Positions 1 through 6,117 of a stretch of DNA of 39,342 nt are shown here, piece by piece. The stretch comes from Gemmatimonadota bacterium. GTDB taxonomy: Bacteria > Gemmatimonadota > Gemmatimonadetes > Gemmatimonadales > Gemmatimonadaceae. How positions within the stretch are numbered: the first letter of the stretch is position 1; each line of letters begins with the position of its first letter. The DNA is taken from positions 1 through 39,342 of the forward strand of contig JAQBYI010000030.1 in the NCBI GenBank assembly GCA_027622655.1, in the 5' to 3' direction. The position numbers were made by a program, and so were the translations under genes. The notes beneath the pieces were generated by a model, which was not told the DNA's origin, searched no databases, and was given only the letters and a program-made list of their open reading frames with translations.

Positions 1-20
1 CCAGAAGGGGTTGAAGAAGT

Positions 21-60
21 GTCACCCATGTCGCCGGACACCTGTCACCTATGTCCCCGG
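21..60. repeat. Short direct repeat next to the cassette segment
   Basis: Two 17-bp copies, 21-37 and 44-60, differ at two positions and lie 23 bp apart. Each reads roughly GTCACCYATGTCSCCGG. They sit just outside the first attC-like site. Doubled motifs of this kind occur at the ends of some insertion sequences, so this may be an IS end remnant. No transposase is visible on this side and the origin is an inference. Confidence 0.4.
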
Positions 61-74
61 GTTGTACCAGACGC

Positions 75-184
75 GGCATAACGAGCAATTGCTGCTGACG
101 GCGCGGGACGGAAGCGGCTGGCTCGCTTTGCTCGCCTGCCGCATCGTTGATGGTGCGCCGCAGCAGAATTGCGAGCGTTATGCC
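75..184 (+). other. attC: attC-like recombination site 1 (integron cassette)
   Basis: The two arms pair over nearly their whole length. The outer boxes are GCATAAC (76-82) and GTTATGC (177-183), extended to a 9-bp pairing of 75-83 with 176-184. After a small asymmetric bulge, 85-90 pairs with 167-172, 92-97 with 161-166 and 99-104 with 155-160. G91 and A98 on the left arm remain unpaired. An R''/R' box pair, an unpaired spacer, an L stem with two extrahelical bases on one arm and a variable centre of about 50 bp are the hallmarks of integron attC sites. The overall length of about 108 bp is in the usual range. The R' box departs from GTTRRRY at one position. Confidence 0.72.
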
Positions 185-198
185 TCAATGTCACTGAC

Positions 199-660
199 GT
201 GAACGCCCTTGAACTAAAACTCCCACCGCTGGGTCTGGCGCTCTTGCTTGCCGTGGCGATGTGGTTTGTGGCACTGCAGCTACCATCGCTTGCGATTGCG
301 GTGCCCTGGCATCACCTCCTCGCAACTACGATTGTCTGCGTCGGCGTCATATTTCTCATGGCGGGGGGTTACGCGTTTCATAAGGCCAAGACCACCGTAA
401 ACCCCACCAAGCCCACCGCCACCTCATCAATCGTGACCTCAGGCGTCTATCGCCGAAGCCGCAACCCGATGTACGTCGGCGCACTGCTCGCGCTTGCCGG
501 GTGGGCGGTATTCCTGTCCAATGCATTGCCGTTCTTTTTCCTACCAGCTTTTGTCATGTACATGAACCGTTTTCAAATCTCACCCGAAGAGCGCGTGCTA
601 TCTGCCAAGTTTGGTGCCGAGTATGAAACGTACAAGCGAGCCGTGCGCAGGTGGCTATGA
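199..660 (+). CDS. Isoprenylcysteine carboxylmethyltransferase-family membrane protein in a gene cassette
   Basis: The 153-residue product has about four hydrophobic segments and the ICMT/PEMT-type methyltransferase signature: SGVYRRSRNPMYVG near residues 81-94 and an E-E pair at 130-131 followed by a conserved Y-x-x-Y-K segment near the C-terminus. In this family these elements bind S-adenosylmethionine and support methyl transfer to small or lipid-like substrates. The substrate cannot be told. GTG at 199 is preferred because it follows the preceding attC-like box by 15 bp, as in cassettes; an in-frame ATG at 169 would lie inside the stem. The stop abuts the second attC-like site. Its base composition is visibly more A/T-rich than the flanking peptidase genes, in line with transfer. 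Confidence 0.75.
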   Translation: MNALELKLPPLGLALLLAVAMWFVALQLPSLAIAVPWHHLLATTIVCVGVIFLMAGGYAFHKAKTTVNPTKPTATSSIVTSGVYRRSRNPMYVGALLALAGWAVFLSNALPFFFLPAFVMYMNRFQISPEERVLSAKFGAEYETYKRAVRRWL

Positions 661-751
661 GGCATGACCCCTTGTTGCTGCGGACGGGCCACCGGCACCG
701 TGCCAACGGAGCCCTCGTCACGGCCCGCCGCAGAACAACACGTTAGGCGCC
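661..751 (+). other. attC: attC-like recombination site 2
   Basis: The right box is GTTAGGC (742-748), an exact GTTRRRY match. The left box GCATGAC (662-668) is degenerate. The L stem pairs 672-676 with 734-738, 678-683 with 728-733 and 685-690 with 722-727. G677 and A684 stay unpaired on the left arm, in exactly the arrangement seen in site 1. The centre contains a small palindrome around 693-703. The site starts one base after the stop codon of the methyltransferase-family gene, where a cassette's own attC should lie. The cassette would run from about 178 to 742. Confidence 0.75.
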
Positions 752-855
752 GATCGTGTGACCGATTCGGTCGGTACGGGGGCTCAAACGCCGATGCGGT
801 ACCCTTCCCGCGGGAACCTCGGCCCGGCTGGGCGCTACGGGCGGCGGGGGGGGCC

Positions 856-1023
856 CGCGCGCCTTCACAGCTGTCCGGTGGCCAGCAGCAGCTCGTCGCC
901 GTGGCGCGCGCCATGATCCACAAGCCCTCGTTGATTCTCGCTGACGAACCCACGGGAAACCTGCATTCGTCGCAGGCGCGTGAGATCATGGAGCTGTTCA
1001 CCAAGCTGAATCAGGTCGGCGGC
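856..1023 (+). pseudogene. ABC transporter ATPase fragment (LolD/MacB type)
   Basis: A block of about 55 codons encodes the C-loop LSGGQQQ, then a Walker B segment [11 protein letters not shown] and the start of the following helix ([10 protein letters not shown]). These are typical of the ATPase that partners MacB/FtsX-like permeases. No Walker A is visible upstream in any frame before the attC-like site, and similarity stops abruptly near 1023 before the H-loop histidine. The product cannot be a working ATPase. It is a remnant between the cassette segment and the convergent M1 peptidase gene. Two ADOP permease genes lie at the far end of the window, but no link is implied. Confidence 0.75.
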
Positions 1024-1070
1024 GGTCCCACGCGCGGGCGGCTTACCAGCGAATGCCGCGCGGTGCGGCG

Positions 1071-2783
1071 CTATCGTCCTTTCCCGAACGTGGCTTCCAT
1101 AAGGACCCACAGGTTCGGATCCAGGCGCACGTCCTCCGGCTCCGACGGCACGTCGATCGTGAACGCGTTCGTTCTGGCATTGACCTGCACTCTATGGATG
1201 GCCGGAACCGGCTGGCCCCTGTGGTGAACCGCGACCTCCATCGGCATCGTAAACAGGCTCCCGTCCGTCTGCACCTGGTCGAGCGCAATGCGCACCTGTC
1301 GGACGCCGGCGTCATACGTCCAGCTGCCAGCGAGCTTGAGGGTGCCAGGCTTGTACAGCCACTGGTCGAAGAACCATTCCAGGTCCTGCCCTGAGGCTTC
1401 TTCCATCGCCAGACGGAAGTCGGCGGTTGTCGCGCTCGCGTTGAAGTGCCGCTGGTAGTACGTCCGGATGCCGCGCTGAAAGGCGTCCGAGCCGATCACG
1501 CCGCGCAGCATGTGAAGTGTCCAGCTCCCTTTCTGGTAGGTGTGCGAGCTGGTCACATCCTCCATACGGCTCAGGTTCTTGTGGACGATGGTGTAGTCGG
1601 GATGCGACGCCGCGAAGGTCATCACGGTGCGCCGACTGGCCTCGAGCCCGCGAATGAATTCGTCCCGGCCGTACGCGCGCTCGATGAACAACTGCGTGAA
1701 GTAGGTCGCGAATCCTTCGCTCAGCCAGACGTCGTCCCAGTCGGACTCCGTGACGGCGTTGCCAAACCACTGATGGGCGATCTCGTGGATGACGACGTTG
1801 CGCCAGCGGACGCTCCGCGTGCCGGTCACCGAACTCTCGTTGTAGAGGATCGCGGACGCCGACTCCATTCCGCCGGCAACGCTGCTGGCCTGAATGTTGG
1901 CCAGCCGCTCGTAGGCAAAGGGACCGACGTAGTCGCTGTAGAAGGCGAGCACCTGCTTGGTCGGTGACGCGAAGTCCGCGAACCCGGCGTCGCGATCCTG
2001 CGGATACACCCAGGTCTCAATCGCCTTCCCCTCGAACGTGTCCACCCGCTGCATGGCGAAGCGCGCCACGCCCAGCATGTACAGCCACGGCGCGATCGGC
2101 ACCGAGTTCCTCCAGTGCGTGCGTCGCATGCCGCCGGGCATGTCCGTAAGCTCGACCTGCAACCCGTTCGACACCACCTGATAATGGCTCGGTGCGGTGA
2201 CGATGAACTCGCTCGTGGCCTTGTCGTAGGGATGGTCGATCGTCGGCAGCCATTGGCGGGCGCGGTTCGGCCAGTTGTCGCTGAAGAAGGTGCGATCGCC
2301 GTGCTTGTTCTTGCCGGTGAGGAGCCCGGTGGCGGGTGTCCCCGAATATTGCACGACCACCCGCGCGCGCTGCTGTACCGCGCGCTGCTGTACCGCGCGC
2401 TGCTGTACCGCGCGCTGCTGTACCGCGCGCTGCTGCACCGCGGGCGGCGAGGCCAGCGGAATGCGCAGCTCGTCATTCGCGTGCGTGTACGGCACCGGTG
2501 CGCCGTTCAGCGTGACGGCAGACACGCGCATGCCCTTTCCGCCGCGAGCCGCATCGGCGTTGGCCAAGTCGAGTCGGACGGCGCGCGCATCCGGCGTCGT
2601 GAAGCGAAGGTCGAGCGTCAGTTCGCCGACGATCGCGTCGGTCGTGTCCGAGAGCTCAAGCCGGAAAGCGTAGTTGAGCGCATCGATGGCGGGGTTCTTC
2701 GGATACGTGTCGAACGGCGTTGATGGGGCGACGAACGTCACCATCAGCGCGAGCCGCGACGCGAATCTGGGCATGCGGCTCAT
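1071..2783 (-). CDS. Secreted M1-family metallopeptidase
   Basis: This 570-residue zinc aminopeptidase-like protein carries HEIAH at residues 333-337 and the third zinc ligand at E356 in LSEGF, giving the HExxH-x18-E pattern of the M1 family. A GGMES segment shortly before replaces the usual GAMEN exopeptidase motif. The N-terminus is hydrophobic and may be a short signal peptide, suggesting action on peptides outside the cytoplasm. The N-terminal beta domain contains five tandem AVQQR units (about residues 115-139) encoded by a 15-bp repeat. The gene overlaps the upstream M24 peptidase gene by 4 bp (ATGA), so the two are probably translationally coupled. The 3' end faces the ABC remnant. Confidence 0.9.
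   Translation of the reverse strand: MSRMPRFASRLALMVTFVAPSTPFDTYPKNPAIDALNYAFRLELSDTTDAIVGELTLDLRFTTPDARAVRLDLANADAARGGKGMRVSAVTLNGAPVPYTHANDELRIPLASPPAVQQRAVQQRAVQQRAVQQRAVQQRARVVVQYSGTPATGLLTGKNKHGDRTFFSDNWPNRARQWLPTIDHPYDKATSEFIVTAPSHYQVVSNGLQVELTDMPGGMRRTHWRNSVPIAPWLYMLGVARFAMQRVDTFEGKAIETWVYPQDRDAGFADFASPTKQVLAFYSDYVGPFAYERLANIQASSVAGGMESASAILYNESSVTGTRSVRWRNVVIHEIAHQWFGNAVTESDWDDVWLSEGFATYFTQLFIERAYGRDEFIRGLEASRRTVMTFAASHPDYTIVHKNLSRMEDVTSSHTYQKGSWTLHMLRGVIGSDAFQRGIRTYYQRHFNASATTADFRLAMEEASGQDLEWFFDQWLYKPGTLKLAGSWTYDAGVRQVRIALDQVQTDGSLFTMPMEVAVHHRGQPVPAIHRVQVNARTNAFTIDVPSEPEDVRLDPNLWVLMEATFGKGR
2366..2440. repeat. 15-bp tandem repeat inside the M1 peptidase gene
   Basis: Five copies of CGCGCTGCTGTACCG run head to tail (2366-2440); the fifth has a C in place of one T. 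On the coding strand each copy encodes AVQQR. Because the unit is a multiple of three, copy-number change would alter protein length without shifting the frame. Confidence 0.95.
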
Positions 2784-4249
2784 TCGCGGTTTGATTCCGG
2801 GCCGCGCGGCGGCGGGACTGGCTTGTGCAGCTGCACCATTCCCGGCTCGGCGATCGTCCGCTGAACGTCGGCGATGCGCGTCGGCACGAATGCGCTGAGA
2901 TTTTCCACGCCGTTGGCCGTCACCAGTGCCACGTCCTCGATTCGGATGTAGAGCCGCTCCTCGGGAATCCAGATCATCGGGTCGATCGTGAACACCATGC
3001 CCGGCGCGAGCGGTACGCCCCGCAGGCGCCCGACGTCGTGTACGGCCATGCCCACTGAGTGCTGGAAGTGGCCGCGGAACTTCACGCCTTCCTGCACCGC
3101 CTTGAGGTGGGCGGGCGAGGCGAACGACTTGCCCACGAGATACTGCGTCATGTCTGCTGCTGCGCGGTCGAGCACCTCCTCGGACGTAACGCCGGGCTTG
3201 ATGTGACGGAACAGCGCATCGCGATATGCGACGATGAACTCGTACAGTGCCGCCTGCGCTGGGGTGAACGTTCCGTTGACCGGCCAGATGCGCGTGACGT
3301 CGCTCGTGTAGTAGCGGTAGTCGGGCGCATAGTCCATCAACACGAGGTCGCCGTCACGCAGCACGTCGGACTTGCGGAAGTAGTGCCCCATGAAGGCGTT
3401 CGTCCCGCCCCCGATGATGGAGGCGTAGCCGTCGCCGCGCGCGCCGTTCAGGTAGAACACGTACTTGGCGGCCGCGTCGAGCTGGTATTCGTACGCGCCA
3501 GGGCTCGTCGACCGCATTGCCTCGGTGATGCCGAGCCCGGCCAGCTGCGTGGCCCTGCGGATGAGGACGATCTCCGCGGCACTCTTGATCAGGCGCATGG
3601 CGTCGAGCGCCGGCGACAGGTCACGGATCTCGAACTGCGGGAAGCGTGCTTTCACGAGCCGGACGAAGTGGGACTCGCGCGGCGGGCGGCCATCCCACGG
3701 GTCGCCCGCGGCGCGGACTTGGGCAGCGAGCAACTCATCGCGGCTGTCGTTACCCGTCTCCATCGGCGCGAGCGCGGTGTAGAGTGCCATTGCCGGCGGG
3801 CGCAGGAGGTCGGCGCCCACGAGGTCCTGCGCGAGGTTCTCAAGCCCGCGCACCCGATTGACGCCGGTGAGCTGCGTGAGCAGGACGCTGTCCTCAACCG
3901 ACAGAATCTTGCCCTGCGAACGCTCGCGCCCCTCGTCGCGGCGAGGGAGGTAGAGTGTGGTTGTTCGGCTGCGGCCATTGAGCAGGAGGTAGGCGTGCTC
4001 CGACTCCACGCCGCACAGGTAGTAGAAGTCATTCGACTGCCGGAACACGCTGAAGCCCGGCAACCCGCTGGCCCCCTGCACAACGGCGATTCCCTGCGTG
4101 CCGATGGCATCGTAGATTCGCGCGCGCCGGGCCGCGAACTCCTCGCTGGAGAAGTCGACTTGGTAACCACTCGGGGCCTGAGCGCCAGCGACGGAACCCG
4201 CGATGCACAGTAGGCCCGCGGCGAGGGATTGCGTTGAGAGGAAGCGCAT
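2780..4249 (-). CDS. Secreted M24-family Xaa-Pro aminopeptidase
   Basis: The 489-residue protein starts with a clear signal peptide ending in VAGAQA, then an aminopeptidase-P N-terminal domain (about 30-190) and the pita-bread catalytic domain (about 215-455). Expected metal ligands are visible at D306, D317, H397 and E438. The position normally held by Glu in the T-V-E-P segment is Asp423 (TIDPM). Members cleave the bond before proline in peptides, so with the coupled M1 enzyme downstream this looks like a peptide-scavenging pair in the periplasm or outside the cell. The gene is first in its two-gene operon. Its promoter should lie within 4250-4560. Confidence 0.9.
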   Translation of the reverse strand: MRFLSTQSLAAGLLCIAGSVAGAQAPSGYQVDFSSEEFAARRARIYDAIGTQGIAVVQGASGLPGFSVFRQSNDFYYLCGVESEHAYLLLNGRSRTTTLYLPRRDEGRERSQGKILSVEDSVLLTQLTGVNRVRGLENLAQDLVGADLLRPPAMALYTALAPMETGNDSRDELLAAQVRAAGDPWDGRPPRESHFVRLVKARFPQFEIRDLSPALDAMRLIKSAAEIVLIRRATQLAGLGITEAMRSTSPGAYEYQLDAAAKYVFYLNGARGDGYASIIGGGTNAFMGHYFRKSDVLRDGDLVLMDYAPDYRYYTSDVTRIWPVNGTFTPAQAALYEFIVAYRDALFRHIKPGVTSEEVLDRAAADMTQYLVGKSFASPAHLKAVQEGVKFRGHFQHSVGMAVHDVGRLRGVPLAPGMVFTIDPMIWIPEERLYIRIEDVALVTANGVENLSAFVPTRIADVQRTIAEPGMVQLHKPVPPPRGPESNRE

Positions 4250-4476
4250 TCAGGAAACGGTGAGGGAAGCGCGGATGAACGGCGGTCGGCAGCCTTTCGG
4301 CGAATGTACAGCACCGTGTGGGTGCGTGCCATCGCCGCTCGCCGTCTTTCAGCTCGGCAGCTTTGTGCTGCACAACCATATGATGCTCAACATCGGATGG
4401 CGGCTTTCCGCGTTGCAGGGCATGGGCGGGACGACTGGGTGGTCTGAGCGCGTGCCCTCCGAGCCAGCGGGGTGTT

Positions 4477-4497
4477 ATGCAGCGTGCCTCGCTGCAT
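4477..4497. repeat. Inverted repeat, 8-bp arms
   Basis: ATGCAGCG (4477-4484) and CGCTGCAT (4490-4497) are perfect reverse complements around TGCCT. No T-run follows on either side, so it is more likely a protein-binding site or a recombination scar than a terminator. Confidence 0.6.
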
Positions 4498-4589
4498 CAA
4501 CCGATCGGTGGCGAGCCGGAAAGCGGTAGTCACGTGTTGGCCGGATATGGTATTGCGAGGTCCGCGGCCTGGATTGATCATTAGAATAT

Positions 4590-4607
4590 GCAGCAAAAAT
4601 TTGCTGC
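4590..4607. repeat. Palindrome with 8-bp arms in A/T-rich patch
   Basis: GCAGCAAA (4590-4597) and TTTGCTGC (4600-4607) pair perfectly around AA. It lies upstream of both possible brnT promoters and could be an operator. Function is unknown. Confidence 0.6.
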
Positions 4608-4617
4608 CTAACCCAGC

Positions 4618-4647
4618 TTGATTCCAATATCCTTGCTGTCTAATACT
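4618..4647 (+). promoter_or_regulatory. Possible upstream promoter for brnTA
   Basis: TTGATT (4618-4623) and TAATAC (4641-4646) are separated by 17 bp, a reasonable sigma70-type pair. It would give a leader of about 60 bases before brnT. The match is by eye and the region is A/T-rich, so chance is possible. Confidence 0.3.
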
Positions 4648-4678
4648 CGCTAGGCCCTCCGCCAGCGGGTGTTTGCGC

Positions 4679-4707
4679 TTGACTAGCGTATATACCAGAC
4701 ATATACT
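4679..4707 (+). promoter_or_regulatory. brnTA promoter with overlapping inverted repeat
   Basis: TTGACT (4679-4684) and TATACT (4702-4707) are spaced by 17 bp, a near-consensus sigma70-type promoter. The inverted repeat GTATAT (4688-4693) / ATATAC (4701-4706) lies in the spacer and over the -10 box. BrnA-type antitoxins are known to repress their own operon, so this repeat is a likely BrnA or BrnTA operator. Transcription from here would start at about 4713-4714, on or next to the GTG start codon, which predicts a leaderless or nearly leaderless mRNA. Confidence 0.55.
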
Positions 4708-4713
4708 CCCGCG

Positions 4714-5061
4714 GTGACCGACGACATTTACGATCGGCTCGCGCGCTGCGAGGGATTCGACTGGGGCGAGGGCAACGCCCCGAAAGTCCAGGCGCGTCAC
4801 GATGTTGAGCCCGGCGAATGCGAGCAGGCGTTTGTCAGCGAGCCGTTGCTGGTATTCGCAGACCCGCACCACTCGCAGCACGAAGAACGGTGGCGTGCGC
4901 TCGGGGGGACGCTTGGTGGCCGGCGCCTGCACCTGGGATTCACGATCCGGCGCAAGGTGTTGATTCGCGTACTCACGGCACGCGACATGAATCGCAAGGA
5001 GCGAATGATCTATGAGCAAGCCAAAACGCGGTTTGAAGAAGATCCCGACGTTCAGGTCTGA
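4714..5061 (+). CDS. brnT: BrnT-family ribonuclease toxin
   Basis: The 115-residue product matches the BrnT pattern: FDWGEGNAPK near the start, then a PLLVFADPHHSQHEERW segment, an IRRKVLIRVLTARDMNRKER core and a Y-E-x-A helix. BrnT toxins are small RelE-like ribonucleases that block translation and are neutralised by BrnA. The start is GTG at 4714, with no visible ribosome-binding site and a promoter whose predicted start point falls on the codon. It overlaps brnA by 50 bp, the usual toxin-first order for this family. The C-terminus (FEEDPDVQV) may be slightly longer than typical. Confidence 0.85.
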   Translation: MTDDIYDRLARCEGFDWGEGNAPKVQARHDVEPGECEQAFVSEPLLVFADPHHSQHEERWRALGGTLGGRRLHLGFTIRRKVLIRVLTARDMNRKERMIYEQAKTRFEEDPDVQV

Positions 5062-5320
5062 GGCCGCCGAAAGGGAATTCTGGGCTACTGCCGATTCTAC
5101 AGAGTATGTGGATTGGTCGAAGGCCCGCATGCTTCGATTCCCCAACCTGCGGCCTTCCTCAACCGCCATTTCGGTGCGCCTTCCCGAGACGCTTCTCACC
5201 GAGTTGAAGCTGCTCGCAAACGAGCAGGACGTGCCCTACCAGAGTCTGTTGAAAGTCTATCTCTCCGACCGAGTCCGCGCGGAGCGTCGCCGTAACCGTC
5301 GGCAGCGGGCGGGGGCCTAA
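5012..5320 (+). CDS. brnA: BrnA-family antitoxin
   Basis: The 102-residue protein has the BrnA features: an IPTFRSEAAEREFWATADS start, a VDWSKAR segment and a C-terminal ribbon-helix-helix-like part (ISVRLPETLLTELKLLA, then VPYQSLLKVYL). BrnA binds BrnT through its N-terminal half and DNA through its C-terminal half. ATG at 5012 follows an AAGGAG-like ribosome-binding site inside brnT, so it should be translated more strongly than the toxin. The gene ends 14 bp before a strong terminator. Confidence 0.88.
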   Translation: MSKPKRGLKKIPTFRSEAAEREFWATADSTEYVDWSKARMLRFPNLRPSSTAISVRLPETLLTELKLLANEQDVPYQSLLKVYLSDRVRAERRRNRRQRAGA

Positions 5321-5334
5321 ATGGACGACAGCGG

Positions 5335-5373
5335 GCCCGCCGGGGCGACAAACCGGCGGGCTCGTTTGTTTTC
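5335..5373 (+). terminator. Rho-independent terminator after brnA
   Basis: A perfect 9-bp stem, GCCCGCCGG (5335-5343) with CCGGCGGGC (5353-5361), encloses a 9-base loop and is followed by a T-rich tail ending in TTTTCC. It ends the brnTA transcript. The leftward reading frame from 5790 runs into it. Confidence 0.8.
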
Positions 5374-5411
5374 CTTCGACGGGTGCTCGGCTTCGTGTTC
5401 AGTCAACAATA

Positions 5412-5431
5412 CATTGCAACAAGTTGCAATG
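5412..5431. repeat. Palindrome with 9-bp arms
   Basis: CATTGCAAC (5412-5420) and GTTGCAATG (5423-5431) are perfect reverse complements around AA. It is A/T-rich compared with its surroundings and 39 bp beyond the brnA terminator. It could be an operator or a junction of transferred DNA. No adjacent start codon explains it. Confidence 0.65.
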
Positions 5432-5490
5432 CTTCGGTGACGCGACAGCCAGAAGCTTGCCCCCGAATGGATCGCCTGCTGACTCACGAC

Positions 5491-5519
5491 CGCCACCCAC
5501 CGCCACCCACCGCCACCCA
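5491..5519. repeat. 10-bp tandem repeat, three copies
   Basis: CGCCACCCAC occurs three times in a row; the last copy is cut by one base. It lies in the leftward membrane-protein gene. Each gain or loss of a unit shifts the reading frame. Confidence 0.9.
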
Positions 5520-5862
5520 AGGCGCCGAAAAGGGGAAGCGACAACTCGGCGAATCGGCGACGGCGCCCTGCAATCCCGAGAACTACCGAAAAGAACGCGC
5601 CAGCGAAGAAGCCCGGCATCGCCATCGCCGGCAACGGGGCATCGAAGATTTCAAAGAAAGAATCCCAGAATGGGAGACCGGGCACGAGGATGCTGGCCGC
5701 CCCGATCAGCACTCCGGCGACCGCCCAGCCGAGCGCCCAGGTCAGGCCCATCCCAGCGGCTCCGCGGATTCGTCTCAGCCACTTCTTCATTGCTGCCTCC
5801 CTTCGCACGACCCGGCCGGTAGTGCCACAACTGCTCGCCTCTTTACATACATAGGCGGACGC

Positions 5863-6114
5863 ATGGAGTGGACCGATGGGATGCTCTATCCGGTTCTGCA
5901 TCGGCTCGAGAGGCTTGGCCACGTCAAGGCGCGCTGGGGCTCTGCCGAGAATGGCCGCCGCCGCAAGTATTATCGGATCACGGCCGGGGGCCGGGATCAG
6001 CTCGACGAAGAACGCAAACAATGGCAAGCGGTGAACGCGACGCTGAAAGGCATCTGGCCTCTCGTCCGCGCCAGCTATGCGGCAACAGCCACACTATTTC
6101 CACAGGGAGCCTGA
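5863..6114 (+). pseudogene. 5'-truncated PadR-family regulator
   Basis: The 83 codons encode the second half of a PadR winged helix: MEWTDGMLYPVLHRLERLGH, the wing with GRRRKYYRIT and the terminal GRDQLDEERKQW helix. Full PadR proteins begin about 35 residues earlier with the helices preceding the recognition helix. That part is missing, and the sequence before about 5850 is the upstream region of the divergent gene at 5790. The downstream permease-prefix gene starts 3 bp after its stop, the usual PadR/permease-prefix pairing. Translation from ATG 5863 would give an incomplete DNA-binding domain, so regulation of the downstream gene is probably lost. Confidence 0.7.
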
Positions 6115-6117
6115 TCG

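Larger units (their letters stand above)
4250..4713. other. Non-coding divergent region with inverted repeats
   Basis: This 464-bp stretch separates the M24 gene (leftward) from brnT (rightward). It holds a perfect 8-bp inverted repeat with a 5-base loop (4477-4497), another 8-bp inverted repeat around two bases in an A/T-rich patch (4590-4607), and the brnT promoter. The right half is notably more A/T-rich than the surroundings. No convincing open reading frame or RNA gene was seen. Confidence 0.6.
5317..5790 (-). pseudogene. Small membrane protein gene, probably frame-shifted at a 10-bp repeat
   Basis: ATG at 5790 follows a GGGAGG ribosome-binding site. The first ~100 residues look native: basic start MKKWLRRIRG, two or three hydrophobic segments (GLTWALGWAVAGVLIG, then AMPGFFAGAFFSVVLGIAG), and an RRRFAELSLPLFGALGG segment that recurs in related small membrane proteins I recall from this phylum. 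After GALGG the frame passes through three 10-bp repeats (5491-5519). The tail then becomes composition-driven and runs through an unrelated palindrome and the brnA terminator. A repeat unit not divisible by three suggests the original end was lost by slippage. Function unknown. Confidence 0.6.

Noticed and set aside
2115-2723. Rightward open frame antisense to the M1 peptidase repeat region
   Set aside because: It is a shadow of the coding repeat, and the peptidase motifs fix the real strand.
4474-4480. GTTATGC heptamer identical to the attC site 1 right box
   Set aside because: The only candidate partner, GCACAAC at 4370-4376, has no supporting L stem.
4203-4529. Open reading frame overlapping the M24 start and the divergent region
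   Set aside because: It shows no family motif, overlaps the signal-peptide end of a clear gene on the other strand and has no ribosome-binding site.
4385-4542. Possible third attC site (GCTCAAC ... GTTGGCC) upstream of brnTA
   Set aside because: Only an 8-bp inner stem (GCTTTCCG) pairs, the spacing is about 158 bp, and the two-bulge geometry of sites 1 and 2 is absent.
4387-5199. Long leftward open frame antisense to brnTA
   Set aside because: It mirrors the toxin-antitoxin genes, which have clear family motifs; the protein has no recognisable pattern.
5491-5519. CRISPR-like repeat
   Set aside because: The units are contiguous 10-mers without spacers.
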